Shown here one piece after another: positions 15,138 through 15,196 of a stretch of 15,196 nucleotides of DNA (the stretch's first letter is position 1; each line of letters begins with the position of its first letter). Made by a program: the position numbers and the translations under genes. The notes under the pieces are model-generated. The model had not been told where the DNA came from, ran no database searches, and saw only the letters and a program-made list of their open reading frames with translations. This stretch comes from UBA5436 sp964346085 (GTDB lineage: Bacteria; Bacillota; Clostridia; Saccharofermentanales; DTU023). Location: assembly GCA_964346085.1 (NCBI GenBank), contig CAYFSZ010000032.1, forward strand, positions 1 through 15,196, in the 5' to 3' direction.

Positions 15138-15196
15138 GATTGACAATGTCTGTTAAATTTGATGACTTATTTATTGCAATTATGGGCAATTTTCAA

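Noticed and set aside
15146..15196. Open frame starting ATG at 15146 and running off the right edge
   Set aside because: Only 17 codons are visible, there is no Shine-Dalgarno sequence, and it starts immediately after a terminator. It cannot be told from chance.
1..15196. CRISPR array, mobile element, toxin-antitoxin or other defence system
   Set aside because: I saw no regularly spaced direct repeats, transposase or integrase motifs, or small paired genes. Coding space is filled by recognisable core genes.

Overview
The window looks like a chromosomal housekeeping segment from a low-GC Gram-positive bacterium. It is most likely an anaerobic, acetate-producing Firmicute of the Clostridia type. 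This rests on AT-rich DNA, strong Shine-Dalgarno sequences (AGGAG/GAGG), sigma-A-like -35/-10 pairs, and gene families such as DUF1934, TmcAL, a clostridial-looking MltG and a Der-TypA cluster. I cannot name the species. A run of exactly 100 N (11083-11182) shows this is a scaffolded draft or metagenome assembly, so adjacency across that point is not proven.

Layout. Positions 1-8436 are all on the minus strand and, in transcription order, read pta, ackA, a DUF1934 gene, rpmF, der, typA, mltG and a U32-family gene cut by the left edge. The first two form the Pta-AckA acetate/ATP pathway. The rest serve translation and ribosome assembly (L32, Der, TypA), the cell wall (MltG) and probably RNA modification (U32). 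The cluster is subdivided by regulatory elements: a promoter before pta, a hairpin plus candidate promoter between ackA and DUF1934, a good promoter before rpmF, and an intrinsic terminator between rpmF and der. The der-typA-mltG-U32 block is tightly packed and looks translationally coupled.

Positions 8437-8571 form a compact divergent control region between pta (minus) and galM (plus). Its two predicted promoters overlap at their -10 elements, and a palindrome lies just before the galM ribosome binding site. galM (aldose 1-epimerase) and galK (galactokinase) converge on a short intergenic region with a galK terminator and a second hairpin. These two genes cover entry of galactose into the Leloir pathway; galT and galE are not in view. 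The galK upstream region is lost in the N gap.

Right of the gap is a membrane-anchored protein resembling glycoside hydrolase family 8, on the minus strand. It diverges from tmcAL (tRNA-Met cytidine acetate ligase) and tyrS (tyrosyl-tRNA synthetase) on the plus strand. tyrS appears to have its own promoter, overlapping the tmcAL stop codon, and ends in a strong intrinsic terminator.

I found no CRISPR array, transposase, phage gene, tRNA or rRNA, and no convincing undescribed system. The items most worth a second look are the diverged GH8-like protein beside the assembly gap and several palindromes at promoters. All promoters, operators and terminators were predicted by eye.
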